A stretch of 29,275 bases of DNA, taken from Hawksworthiomyces lignivorus. Taxonomy: Eukaryota; Ascomycota; Sordariomycetes; Ophiostomatales; Ophiostomataceae. Shown here piece after piece: positions 12,626 to 22,740 of the stretch. The notes beneath the pieces are model-generated. The model had not been told where the DNA came from. It saw only the letters and a program-made list of their open reading frames with translations, and made no database searches. A program made the translations under genes and the position numbers. The stretch spans positions 1 to 29,275 of the forward strand of contig NTMA01000164.1 in NCBI GenBank assembly GCA_002917075.1. Direction: 5' to 3'. Positions within the stretch are counted from its first letter, which is position 1. The number at the start of each line of letters is the position of its first letter.

Positions 12626-14748
12626 TTGTTTTTGTTTTTTTGCTGCACTGTTTCTTCACTTAAAAACCTACCTTCTGCTGACTAGCTGACCGCTATGGCT
12701 GGCACTTTATGACGTTGCGATCGTCTAATGACTTACCGAGCATTAAGAAACCGGCTAGTATAAAGCTACTCTGCAAATATCATTTGGCCTGACCATACAG
12801 TCTTGTTATGGTCCTTTGGAATAACCCGTTACCTATTTCGTTGTTCTGCTTCCTTCTGACCTGGCGGTCAGCTTCTGTGTTTGGTACTGCCGCTTGCCAC
12901 TATTGGCTGTCAGGGCTAAGTTTTGACCTCCCTGTCCAACTTTCGTACCAGATTTGACGAGGCCCAATTGCTTCTCAAAAGTGAGAGGCAGAAACTCTAC
13001 TTAAAGCAAAGAAGAATTCATTGTTCACGCATGCACTATCGCTCAATGCCCAGAAGAGAAACGCCTGCTTCTCTAATACGCATTTGCGAAAATACCTTAA
13101 ACAGCCTTGTGCCACTTCTCACACAGCCCTGCCATAAGTTTGTATTTTAAATAGTAAATGTTATCACCGTATGACCACATTATTCTTCTTCCTTTCTCGT
13201 GTCTCGAAGATTGGATAAGAATTTACCTGCATGTCATTGTATAGTCTCCAAGAAGGTACTAGGAAGATCTTCTGCTGCTATATATAGTAGAAATCAGCTG
13301 TGGGAAGATAACACGGATTTGCATTATAGAGATAGAAAAAAAAGTATTGTTTGGCGGTAACGATAGCTGGGCTCTGGTGTCACTGCAAATTCGGTTTGGC
13401 AGCCGCTTTTGCCGTCTACTAGGCCGAGGACGCACACCATTTCTTTCTTCTTCTTCTATCTCTTTTATTTTGGGACACAAACTTGCATGAGGAACCTTAA
13501 AATGGAATGCTGCAAACGAGATGCACCCCCAGTCCTCCTGGATGCAAAAGGACCTGCCAACACGACGAAGGCTGTTGAAAAGCTGCGCCCGTTCAGAACG
13601 GTTAGCTCAAATGCAGGGTCGCAGACCTGGTTACATACGATAAGAATATCACACCTACAGTAAACATCGACATTTGCTTTCTCTCAATGTTTAGATATTT
13701 CTTCGACTTGTGTGAGATGAAACCAGGGTTTCTGCAGCATCGATGATCGATAATAAACGTCAGTTTATGGTTGAAAGTAAATAAGAAACAGGTATTGTTT
13801 GAACATCAGTAAAGAAGAAATTGAAAAAAAAACAATGAACTTCCGCCATTTCTCTACGCCCGGCGCCTCTTCAGTTATACCTGCCTTCTTTTTTTTTTTT
13901 GCTCGCGTGCCCAAACGACCGTATTTCGTATATGCGCAATACTTGCGCATTCCGCCTGAGCGCACGATAAGGCGGTTGGGCTGAACCTGAATGAAATCCA
14001 AGGCCACTTCTGGCCAATCGTTGGCCATCAGCCTTCTGCTAAGAGCGAAAAGCTTCCCTGTCGGTGCCGTTACAGCCTACTTGTAAATTCAATGAATACT
14101 GCATCAATGTATACTGCAGGTGAATTTTAGCTTGCCCATGACGCCGTTGTGGAACTTTCAAGCTAGGGAAAACAAAGTAGAAAGCGTTAGCTCGAAGCAA
14201 GAGATGGCCCTTGGAAGTGAGCCCACGATAGTAGATGTGTGATTGCTTGAAAGCAAGAGGCCTTACCGTCCTTCAATGAAGAAACAACCAAGCAAACAAG
14301 CAGATTTTTGCTTAATAAATCTAAAAGAAAGACGAATGGCTGTGTCAAGAGATAGATTCATATCCAAGAGAATATCACAAGTCTTTGTCTCGGTCAAGGA
14401 TTTGTCTTCTGTATGCACTGCGTCAAACGCTGCGCCAAGGTCTGGCTAACAAAACAAGCATTCGGAGCACAGTAGCGTTGTTCTTGGCACAATGCCAAGC
14501 CGGGGTAGACACTGGGTCGTAGCTTTTGACATGTGGATAGGTAATAGGGAAGAAGACTAGTGCAGTTGCCAGCCGTGGTCATACCTACATGTATAAGTGC
14601 TGAGGCTCTTGCAGAAATGCAAGCATAAAGCGGATGCCACTCTTCAGCAAAGTCGAGCCCAAAATCCAAACAACATAATTGTTATATCCATCTCATGTAG
14701 TTAGAAAATTCAGCTGCAGTTCACTTACTTAGCTCTCCGCCTTGGAAA
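12626..14748. other. Intergenic region between ECM29 and the aspartic protease
   Basis: About 2.1 kb with only short overlapping open frames on both strands (91 codons or fewer), none recognisable. It contains A/T and T tracts near 12628-12640, 13826 and 13889-13899. The last few hundred bases should hold the protease promoter; no confident TATA or operator site stands out. I see no RNA gene. Confidence 0.5.
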
Positions 14749-16602
14749 ATGTTCCTCTGTCTTCTCTCCCTGGCGCTATGGGTCGCTTGCAATTTTGCCT
14801 TGGCCGAACCGCAGGTAACAACACCGGAATCTGCACTTGGATTTCTCAGTGTTCCTGTTGTCAAGCACCGCCATCGGTCCGCCATACGTCGGCGTGATGA
14901 TCTGGTCACTGCGTACAGCGCATCAGATATGGGCTACTTGCTAGAGCGTAGGTGCTACCCGAAGTGCTCGTAGCTGGGAGCCGAAGCGCAAGCGTACCTG
15001 CTAATTCCTTGAAGTGGGCATTGGTACACCGGCACAGACAATCAAGTGCCTGCTCGACACAGGCTCTGATGAGTCGTGGTTTAATCCTGACTGCACGCTT
15101 CTGGTTTCAGAAGAACAAACAACGTTATGCAACGAGGCTGGGCAGTATGATCCTGAGCAGTCTAGCACATATAAGAGTTTGGGCCCGACAACTACGGATA
15201 TTGAATATGGTACGGGGGATGTGACTATCACTTATGCCCTGGATAATGTTGTTGTACGCGGGACCGGTAAGTGGGTGTCTCCTCTATGAAGAAAAGATGC
15301 CAATGTTCCCCTCCCAAAATGCCACTCTTCGGCACTGCCATTGCGCTTGCTCATACAGCCATCTTCTCCTATAGACAATAATACGCTTAAAGAAGTTCAG
15401 TTCGGTGTCGCCAACTCGTCGGATGAGGCTCCCTTTTCTATCTGTGGTCTCGGGTTTGGCAATACTGTTAATCTGGACTACAACAATCTCATCGACGATC
15501 TGGCCATCCAGGGCGTCACTGCGGGCCGTGCATTTAGTATGGCCCTGGGCAGCGACGCGTCCGACAGTGGCAGAGAGCCGATCGGCAGCAACATCGACAG
15601 CGGCGTCGTCATTTTCGGCGGGGTCGACACCAAGAAGTTCCATGGGTCCCTTTACAAATTCGCCAACCTCCCGCCCCAGCCCATCGACGACGGCGAGCTC
15701 TGGCGCTACTGGGTCCAGATGGACAGCATGGGGCACACGGCGGCAGGTAACAAGTCTTCGACCCCATTCGGCAGCAGCTCGGTGCCCATTATCCTCGACA
15801 GCGGCTCCAGCCTCAGCTACTTTTCCTCGGATATTATGGACGGCCTGACCGCCGTGTATGAGCCGTATACGACAGACGAATTCAGCGTGGGAACTATCTT
15901 TGTGGACTGCGACGCTGATTTCGCGGACGGTGGCACTATCGACTTTACGTTTGGGGCTCTCACCATCTCCATCCCCCTGGGCGACTTTGTCTGGAGGTCA
16001 CCAGACGTGCCAAGCGTTTGCGCGGTGGCCGCTATGTCCACGGATTCCGATCTGTCTATTTTCGAGGAATCACCTCCCACACTCGGCGACTCGTTTCTGC
16101 GGTCTGCATATGGTAAGCGGTGGTCTCTTCTGCGTCCTTCTATTTCCACTTAATCATTTTTGGGTACGTCTCTTTGATTGCCGGCTAACGCAGAGGTCCA
16201 GTTGTGTTTGACCAGGACCATAAGAATATCTACATGGCGGAGGCGGCAAACTGCGGGAAGAACGAGGCGGCGCTGCCGGCAACCGGCAACTACAAGCTGA
16301 CTGGCGAGTGCACACGCGCTCTGGGGTTTGCCCCATATACCAGCGCTGCATCGGCCTCTGGCACGGAGGCGACTGCTACATTTGGCTTCCCGTCCTTACA
16401 CGCACAGCCTACATTGCCCACGTCCGTGGCAACCGGAAAAACTACGTCCGTGACAACCGAAAGACCTACGTCCGGGGCAACCGGAAGTCCCGCGTCCGGT
16501 TCTGAGTCGTCTTCAGCTTCCGCGGCTCGTCACATAATGCCCGTGTCGACATTGCTGCCCATCGCCTTTGTCAGCCTGCAGATCATACTAACTCTTCTGT
16601 AG
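14749..16602 (+). CDS. GPI-anchored pepsin-family (A1) aspartic protease, yapsin/OpsB-like
   Basis: Four exons: 14749-14947, 15015-15266, 15375-16112 and 16196-16602, giving 531 aa. Residues 1-19 form a hydrophobic signal peptide. A short propeptide ends near the basic RRR at 47-49, a likely Kex2-type site. Active-site aspartates are D81 (LLDTGSDESW) and D292 (ILDSGSSLSYF), with a YGTG flap between them and a C-terminal SAYGPVVFDQD strand. Residues about 471-495 are three 8-residue Thr/Ser/Pro-rich repeats, then a Ser/Ala-rich stretch, then a hydrophobic tail (513-531) with no charged end, as for GPI attachment. The family consists of secreted or cell-surface proteases that trim wall and secreted proteins, often after basic residues. 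Introns are 67, 108 and 83 nt. The first ends in AAG and the last in GAG, weaker acceptors than usual, but both are forced by frame and motif continuity. The gene is convergent with the DUF7730-type gene, 311 bp apart. Exact substrate is unknown. Confidence 0.9.
16420..16491 (+). repeat. 24-bp tandem repeat x3 in protease stalk
   Basis: Three imperfect 24-bp units (16420-16443, 16444-16467, 16468-16491) share the core ACGTCCG followed by an ACCGRAA-like half. A partial fourth unit starts at 16492. They encode the 8-residue repeats TSVATGKT, TSVTTERP and TSGATGSP, the probable O-glycosylated stalk before the GPI signal. Confidence 0.85.
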
Positions 16603-16913
16603 GGCGGTGGGAAAGCAGCATGAGCAGGGATTTGAAAGAGAGGATCGGCGTTGGAAGAGGAGCATGGCGATGCCTATGGCGTGATTGATGGGCTTGCTTT
16701 CCGGAGTACACTCTCGGGCTAGGCAAGACATAATACTGTTAAATTCGGAGCAGCAATACCGTACAAGGTCCTTGTTAATAAATAGACTTTGCTTCTTTGT
16801 CATCTGTCCATTGTCGACAAAAGTTCATCTACAAAAGCTCGTACACCATCAGAATAACTACTATGTATTTACATGCTATGTCCGTATCAGTAGTGTAGAT
16901 CCGAAAAGATACT
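16603..16913. other. Convergent 3' intergenic spacer
   Basis: This is a 311-bp spacer between the stop codons of the protease (+) and the DUF7730-type gene (-). It must hold both poly(A) regions. An AATAAATAG string near 16778 could serve the plus-strand gene. Nothing else is evident. Confidence 0.5.
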
Positions 16914-18260
16914 CTACTTCTTATTCGCGTCCACAAAATTGCGATACCGGTTTACACCCGTTCCAAAACATAGCATAGGACCCATGTAGAGAGATAATCC
17001 TAATACAGCTACGTCGTCCCATCCACTACAGATCCAGTAGCCCATATTGTCGGCTGGGCCGAGCCACTTCCAAAATCTGCCGTGAGATGTGGCATCCAAT
17101 TCGAAATGAAATTGGGGACTTTGGAGTTCGTAATGCTTCATTTGCAATTCTAGCCATGCGCCTCTCTGGATGCCCACATTGTATTCTCGCCCGGGTCCCA
17201 GCTCCCGGAATACCGCCTCGATGGGCCCTAAAAGCCTCTCTTCCATGGCGATGACCTTTCGTGGTTCTGGAAACGATGCCCAGCTATCCAGGGGACCGAG
17301 CGAGCTCTGAATAGATATGTAAAGGCGGCGGACATTCGGAAACAACATCGGAATCATGGCGCACAACTCATGCAGAGGCGAGTTTTGTATTGCAGGATCC
17401 TTGCTTGGTGGCTCCAGAAGGCCTGCGTATATGGGCCGTGAGGAAAAGTTCCAATTAAGCTCAAGCGAAGCGATGCAGTTGAGCCGCTGGGGAAACATCA
17501 GCTTAGGCAACCTCAGCTGCAGGCTCAGACAAGAAAAAATGAACTTGTTCGTCGAAAACAGCACGTCCATTCCCTCTGCATATCTGTCTTTGAAGTCAAT
17601 AGGCTGCATTACGCTCAGCACAGCAAAGAATGGACATTCTTCTCGTGGATTGCCAACAAACAAACAAACAAAAAACCGTGCTACTTACGCCATGCGGCAC
17701 GATAGGAGCCATCCCATGATCCCGATAGGATGCTGGACGGGCTGGTCTCCCGTGCCCATCAGCAGGCATTTACACAGCGGGCCCGTGAGGCAGGTATCGT
17801 CGCATGGGTCGAGCGCGCGATGCTCTTCCTCGATATAGTTGAAGTCGAGAAGACGCTGGTACACGCCAGCGGCAGCGCGGTGGCAGACACAGCCAAACCA
17901 TTTCGCATCTTGCAGCGGACTGGGGTTTCGTGGCTCGTCCCTGCTGTAGGGGCACACACCGGTCGTGTGATCCGGGTGTCGAGTGGCCGCCTTCGCGGGC
18001 CGCAGATCGAGATGCAAGGCCTGGCGGCCAAAGGCAGCCAGCAAGATTTCACGGCGGATCTCAAATGGCAGCCGTTGAAAATAGCCGTAGTTTTCCAGCG
18101 AGCTGGCGAGATTGTCGCGAGACGCCGTCGGCGTCAAGCTGTAGAGCCGCTCATCCGGCAGAAAAGGCAAGTCTTCAGGGACCTGCCAGTCTGGCGGCGG
18201 CGGCGGTGCGCGACTCTTCCCTACAAATTTCTTCTTTACCCACCGTCCGATGCTTGCCAT
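16914..18260 (-). CDS. Fungal protein of unknown function, F-box-like N-terminus, DUF7730-type
   Basis: Two exons on the minus strand: 18260-17689 and 17583-16914, giving 413 aa. The 105-nt intron has a GTAAGT donor, a long TTTG-rich pyrimidine tract and a CAG acceptor. This acceptor joins LLSCRMA to YAEGMDVLFSTNKF, the continuous L-L-x-C-R-x-x-Y-x-E-x-x-x-x-L-Y/F-S-x-N-x-F motif typical of the large fungal family annotated as DUF7730. A phase-compatible acceptor 30 nt earlier (exon from 17613) would insert ten residues and break that motif. The N-terminus is basic, with a PPPPP run at about 19-23, then an F-box-like LPFEIRREILLAAFG at 64-78, then a Cys-rich middle (DPCDDTCLTGPLCKC at about 151-165) that might bind metal. 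No signal peptide or membrane segment is seen. Function is unknown; a role as a ubiquitin-ligase adaptor would be only a guess. The family assignment comes from memory of the motif. Confidence 0.8.
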
Positions 18261-19688
18261 GGGGGAAAACTCTTGAGAGCACTTGCTTTCTTATTTGGGA
18301 ACTATGGAAAGCTTCACTTGCAAACAGCAAAGGATCATCAGAGGCAGAGGCGTATTTGACGGGGCAAAGGTGGGGAAGACCCCCTGCAGCAAAGGCAACA
18401 CGACGATAAGGCAGAGCAAAATGCTTGTGAGTGGCACGGTAACTATGTTCGACTCAGCAAATTTCTGGGAAATCTTGACAGTCGAGAGAAAACTTTCTAC
18501 AAAATGGAAATGCAGTCTAATAAAGGATGGGAATTTGGAACGAGATTACAGCCGTGCATCGTGGTGAGACCCAAAGACTAAGGGTAATTTGCCTTCCACC
18601 TTTATCGCAAATGCATCTTTCAACAATACACATATTATGAATTTAAACTTTGTAGACGTAGCTATTAAAGCTAGATTTAAGCAGAAGAGTGTCGGCCAAA
18701 GCACATCAATCATTGCTATAAGACACAAGAGATGGTTACAAAGTAAAGATGTTAGTAGTGGTGAGATACACAGTCAGCGAAGAAACGAAAGCCAGATCGA
18801 CGAAATGTACGCGGAGTGCGGCTCTGGAAGTATCCGCAGACCCGACTAGGCATGGATGGCTGGAAGGCACACGCTTGCAAACGACTGACGAGGCGAGATA
18901 TTGCGTGACACATTTCACTGCCTGTTATTTATCTGGCTGAGTTGGGCGAATCTCGAGGCGCGTGAATTCTGAGCAAGAACAGAATATGCGTGGTTATAAG
19001 TACATATTTATGTATGCTGTATGTATGTATGTATGTATGTAAGCAGCACAAACATGCTGGGCACCGTGATGTGGGGCAAACAGGTTACTTGGATAGCGGT
19101 TATTGTGTTTGGGGGCAGCCTGGCAGGTTACATTCAGTGGAGGGGAAGGCAAGAACAGCGAAATGCGACCCTTTCGTCATTGTCGTGCCTGCCTTCGCTG
19201 TCATTTTCTGTTCCAGGCACCTCACAACCGACTCGCCCTCCCTTGTGCAAATTTGGCCTACATTACGCCCTGCGACCTTCTTCTCCGTCTTCTTCTTCTC
19301 TCATATTCTGAGCACTTCTTATTTTCTAATTTAGAGCAGGCTCGTCTATCTTTTCCACTGTCGCGCAGAAGCCAGGCCTTGGAAATCGACTGCTCGGTAT
19401 TACTCGAAGGTCAAAAGAGGGGCAAACTGCGTTTGCCGGACCAGCTTACCTTCGAGCTTCCTTTCACTCAACCCACAGCTCGCCGTCCTTGCATTTCTCT
19501 TTAACTCAACGCCGCCGAGCATAGTCGTCGCTGCCGCCATCAAAACCCGCTGTCGAGATTAGTGCTTCGTGCCAAACAGACCAGACATAAGTTGGGCAGC
19601 TCATCCGGCTCTCTTCTGTCCTGACGCCAAAAGCATACGTATCGACCAGACCGACATAAAGACTTGCGCCCAGAGAAAGTTTCGAGCC
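18261..19688. promoter_or_regulatory. Divergent intergenic/promoter region between the DUF7730-type gene and the UBX gene
   Basis: About 1.4 kb separate the two diverging start codons. The half next to the UBX gene carries an ATGT microsatellite (19018-19042) and a CT-rich stretch (about 19275-19330), as often found just upstream of fungal transcription starts. Small open frames here (96-133 codons) are unrecognisable. No specific operator can be named. Confidence 0.45.
19018..19042. repeat. (ATGT)n microsatellite
   Basis: A run of about five perfect ATGT units with one imperfect flanking unit, located about 650 bp upstream of the UBX gene start. Confidence 0.9.
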
Positions 19689-21514
19689 ATGGATGAGGAT
19701 TTGGTGGCCAACTTTGTTGGCATCACCGGCGCTTCGGACCACGTAGCCCGCCAACTTCTCGAGATTGCCAACGGTGACCTCCAACAGGCGGCTGTCCTCT
19801 TCTTCGATACCGACATGGCCGAGGCCCTGGCGCGCCAACCAGCAGCCAATACCGACACTTCGATACCCTCATCCGCAGCAGCAGAGACAGCAAATGTGTC
19901 AGATACCAGCAGAGCAGCGTCATCGAGCCGGCGACCAGGTGAACGGCCTACACCGCGCTCCACAATCGGCCACGAAGACCGACACGGCGTGATCCACATC
20001 GAAGACAGCGATGAGGGCGACGCCGATTTCGATGAGATCGAAGAGGACGACGACGACATGGACGACACCTTCCACGACGCGCAGGATTCACACATCTCCG
20101 ACGCGGCGGCGGCAGAGTCTGTGGCGCGGAACGCCCAAGAAGAGGAGGACGAGGCGATGGCGAAGCGGCTGCAGGAGGAGATGTACGCAGAGACGGCGGC
20201 GACAGAAGATGGCATCCGGGCGCCCATGGGCCGCACCACAGAGATGCTTGTCGAGCCGTCTTACGGCGGCGGATACAACGACTACGCCGAACAAAACTTT
20301 CTTGAACAAATGCGGCGGAGGCGGCAAGCAAGAGGTATGTATCCTCCGGCAAACCCATGACCTATTCTTTTTCTGTTCGTTTTTGGCCTCTTTGTTTTCA
20401 TAAGACTAACAGAGACAAAGCAGCTCCCAACCCATTCAACCAGGTATGGGACGACGACGGAGTTGGAGGCAGCAGCTCGCGGTCTAGTTCAGGCGCCCCT
20501 CAGACTTCGAGACAGGCTCGCCTCGCCGACTTGTTCCGGCCACCCTACGACCTAATAGAGCACGTGTCCTGGGATGAGGCAAGGTCACTAGGGAAAGAGG
20601 AGAAACGCTGGATTTTGGCCAACATCCAAGATATGTCCGACTTCCAATGTCAGGCGCTCAACCGCGACATCTGGAAAGACGACGCCGTCAAGCAGCTCGT
20701 CAAGGAGAACTTCATCTTTTTACAATACAACAAGGATGATGCTGGCGCTGAGTCCTATATCCAATACTATATGCCTGGCGGCCAGCATGAGAATCCGGAT
20801 AACTACCCACATGTAGGGATCGTCGACCCGCGGACGGGCGAGCAGGTCAAGGTCTGGTCTGGGCGGCCGTTTCCGAGCGCCCTGGACTTCCACGCGCAGC
20901 TGGCCGAGTTCCTCGATCGCTACAGCCTCGATCTGGCCAAGAAGAACCCTGTGCAACGGACTAAATCACAACCTGCGGTCAAAGACGTCGGGCGCATGAC
21001 TGAGGACGAGATGCTCGAGATGGCCCTACGAAACAGCCTCGAGACGGCCGGCGCAGCCAGCGGCAGCGGGGACGGCGGCAGCGGCACCGTATCGCGACCG
21101 AGTGTCCTAGACCCGGATGAGCTGACCGCCGAGCCCGAGTCAACATCCCCTGACGAAAAGGGCAAAGGGAAGGCGGACGAGGAAGAGGACGAGGGCGCAG
21201 CTGGCGCGTCTGCGGCGTTTGCCCGCATACCCTCCGACCACCCTCACGAAGAGCCGCCAAACAACCCAGCAACAACCACTAGGATCCAGTTCCGGCACCC
21301 TACGGGTCGCGTGATCCGTCGGTTTGCCGTCAGCGATCTGGTGGTACGGATCTACGAGTGGCTCAAGGCTGAGCCCCTAGAGGGCAAAGAGGGACTGGAA
21401 TTTGAGCTGAAGGTGATGCCGCAGGGACACGACCTTTTGGACGATCTGGACAAGACAATTGAGGAGGCGGGGCTGAAGCAGGCGACTGTCATGATTGAGT
21501 TTATTGAGAGCTGA
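19689..21514 (+). CDS. ubx5: Ubx5/UBXN7-type UBA-UAS-UIM-UBX protein (Cdc48/p97 cofactor)
   Basis: Two exons: 19689-20334 and 20424-21514, giving 578 aa. The 89-nt intron has a GTATGT donor, an ACTAAC branch-like site and a CAG acceptor. Domains in order: UBA-like (about 4-40, FVGITGASDHVARQLLEIAN), a disordered acidic segment (about 105-130), a helical acidic segment (about 150-167), a UAS thioredoxin-like domain (about 247-383, ending near FLDRYSLDLA), a ubiquitin-interacting motif (about 407-424, EDEMLEMALRNSLE), a charged low-complexity linker, and a UBX domain (about 500-578). This order matches yeast Ubx5 and human UBXN7, which recruit the Cdc48/p97 ATPase to ubiquitylated substrates and cullin ligases in nucleus and cytosol. 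The start ATG (GCCATGGA) opens the conserved UBA segment. The usual FPR tripeptide of the UBX Cdc48-binding loop appears to be replaced (see findings). Domain calls are from pattern; Cdc48 binding is inferred. Confidence 0.9.
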
Positions 21515-22740
21515 GAGGCGAAAGATAGCAACCCCACCCATCGCTCGTCGACTTTGTCTCCCTATAGTATTTCCCTTTATTCCGTCACTTAAGCTTTCTC
21601 ATCTACTAATTTGGGGCCTTTTTCTCTACTCTTTCCTTATTCATGCATACCTGCCACGAAAGGTACAGGTCGGAGGCACTAGTGACTATTGGTTTGGGGG
21701 TTGGAGGATTGCTGCCTGATAGAAAGAATGCGAAGGGAGACCTGGGAGCTGTATGGGCAGCTGTCACGAACGCATCTGGGTATGATAGCACCCTTTTTAC
21801 CGTAGATAGATGAATATAGCAAGACATCACATTGTCTCTGGAAACAACTCTGACAAAGATGGAGAACAAGGACGGCGGATTGCTGTTGCTGTTCTCAGAG
21901 CCAATGCCTTTGGATAGAGCTCAACATGCTGCTACGCGGATTGGCCGCGGATTGGTTCGTAAACGATGCTCACCTACGAATGCCGTGGGGGAAGAGGATT
22001 CACCTAGGTCTTTGCGGAGTACGTCGTCTTCTAGTCTTCCGGTCTGCGAAGGTTCGCTACGGCGCAACGTCCTCTCCCGACTCTCCTGTGCAGGCCATTT
22101 GCTTTCCTTTCTTTTTTGTCTCACCATCGAGTGGGGGGTTGAAGGCAAACCGGGAAACCGCTAAACAGTCTACGAGCCAATCACTTCTCAAAGACAGCCC
22201 TGCTCCAAAATTGCCCCTGGCACAAGCGTGCCTGGGTACATTAGCGGACCTGGTCGCGCTGGTCTGGCCGACCCAGCTGATGGTCGGCGTGTATGACACT
22301 ACATGCATGTGCACGAGTACTCAGTCTTCGACTGAGAGGAAACGGTTGGAGCGCAGCACCTGCTTTCTCTTTTCCCGGCTGGTCTAGCTTATCTGTGATC
22401 GCGCGATGCACGTCCAAGCTGAAACCGCCTGTTTCTCTGGCACTGCGCTGCCCTTCATTTTACTCACTCTGAATGCGTAATAATTTTCCTTGGCAATACG
22501 TGTCCAAGGACCATTGCATATTGTATACAACGTATTGCGTATTTGCATACCTTAGTGCTGACGAAGGAAGAAAGCAGAGAAGAAGGGGAAGAGCCAATAC
22601 GGCAAGAGAAAGAAGCTTTGAAGGCATGTGTGTATGCAATAGGGAGCAGCCGAAGCAGAGCGGCAGGAACGGTTTTGCAACTAAACAAAACAATCCCATT
22701 AAAAAAAAGAGGAGCCACCAAAGAGTAAACAAATCGGTGC
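21515..22740. other. Intergenic region downstream of the UBX gene
   Basis: No recognisable coding sequence. The first 100-200 bp should contain the UBX gene poly(A) region (T-rich at 21585-21640). Open frames of up to 153 codons overlap on both strands and lack motifs. A segment at 22158-22336 contains several short perfect complementary stems. ACATGCATGT at 22301-22310 is a perfect 10-bp palindrome. Confidence 0.45.
22158..22336. other. Cluster of stem-forming inverted repeats
   Basis: Perfect complementary pairs read directly from sequence: CCGCTAA (22158-22164) with TTAGCGG (22241-22247); GGCAC (22219-22223) with GTGCC (22228-22232), 4-nt loop; GCCGACC (22267-22273) with GGTCGGC (22282-22288), 8-nt loop; CTCAGTC (22320-22326) with GACTGAG (22330-22336), 3-nt loop. 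Together they could fold as an RNA or DNA structure, but stems of this length also occur by chance in 29 kb. I match them to no known RNA family. Confidence 0.3.

Noticed and set aside
16308..16505. Repeat-containing frame (RGNRKNYVR-like) overlapping the protease stalk
   Set aside because: The 24-bp repeat is open in more than one frame. The protease frame continues from the catalytic domain and into the GPI signal, so this one is a shadow.
17584..17663. Alternative 3' splice sites for the DUF7730-type gene, including the exon start at 17613
   Set aside because: Acceptors near 17637-17640 break the frame. The one giving 17613 keeps the frame but inserts ten residues into the conserved CRxxYxE motif.
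17730..18359. 209-codon plus-strand frame
   Set aside because: It is antisense to the first exon of the DUF7730-type gene, which has the recognisable motifs and a consistent intron.
22158..22336. Known riboswitch or tRNA in the hairpin cluster
   Set aside because: No TPP-type conserved core, no tRNA A and B boxes and no cloverleaf spacing could be found. Only generic stems are present.
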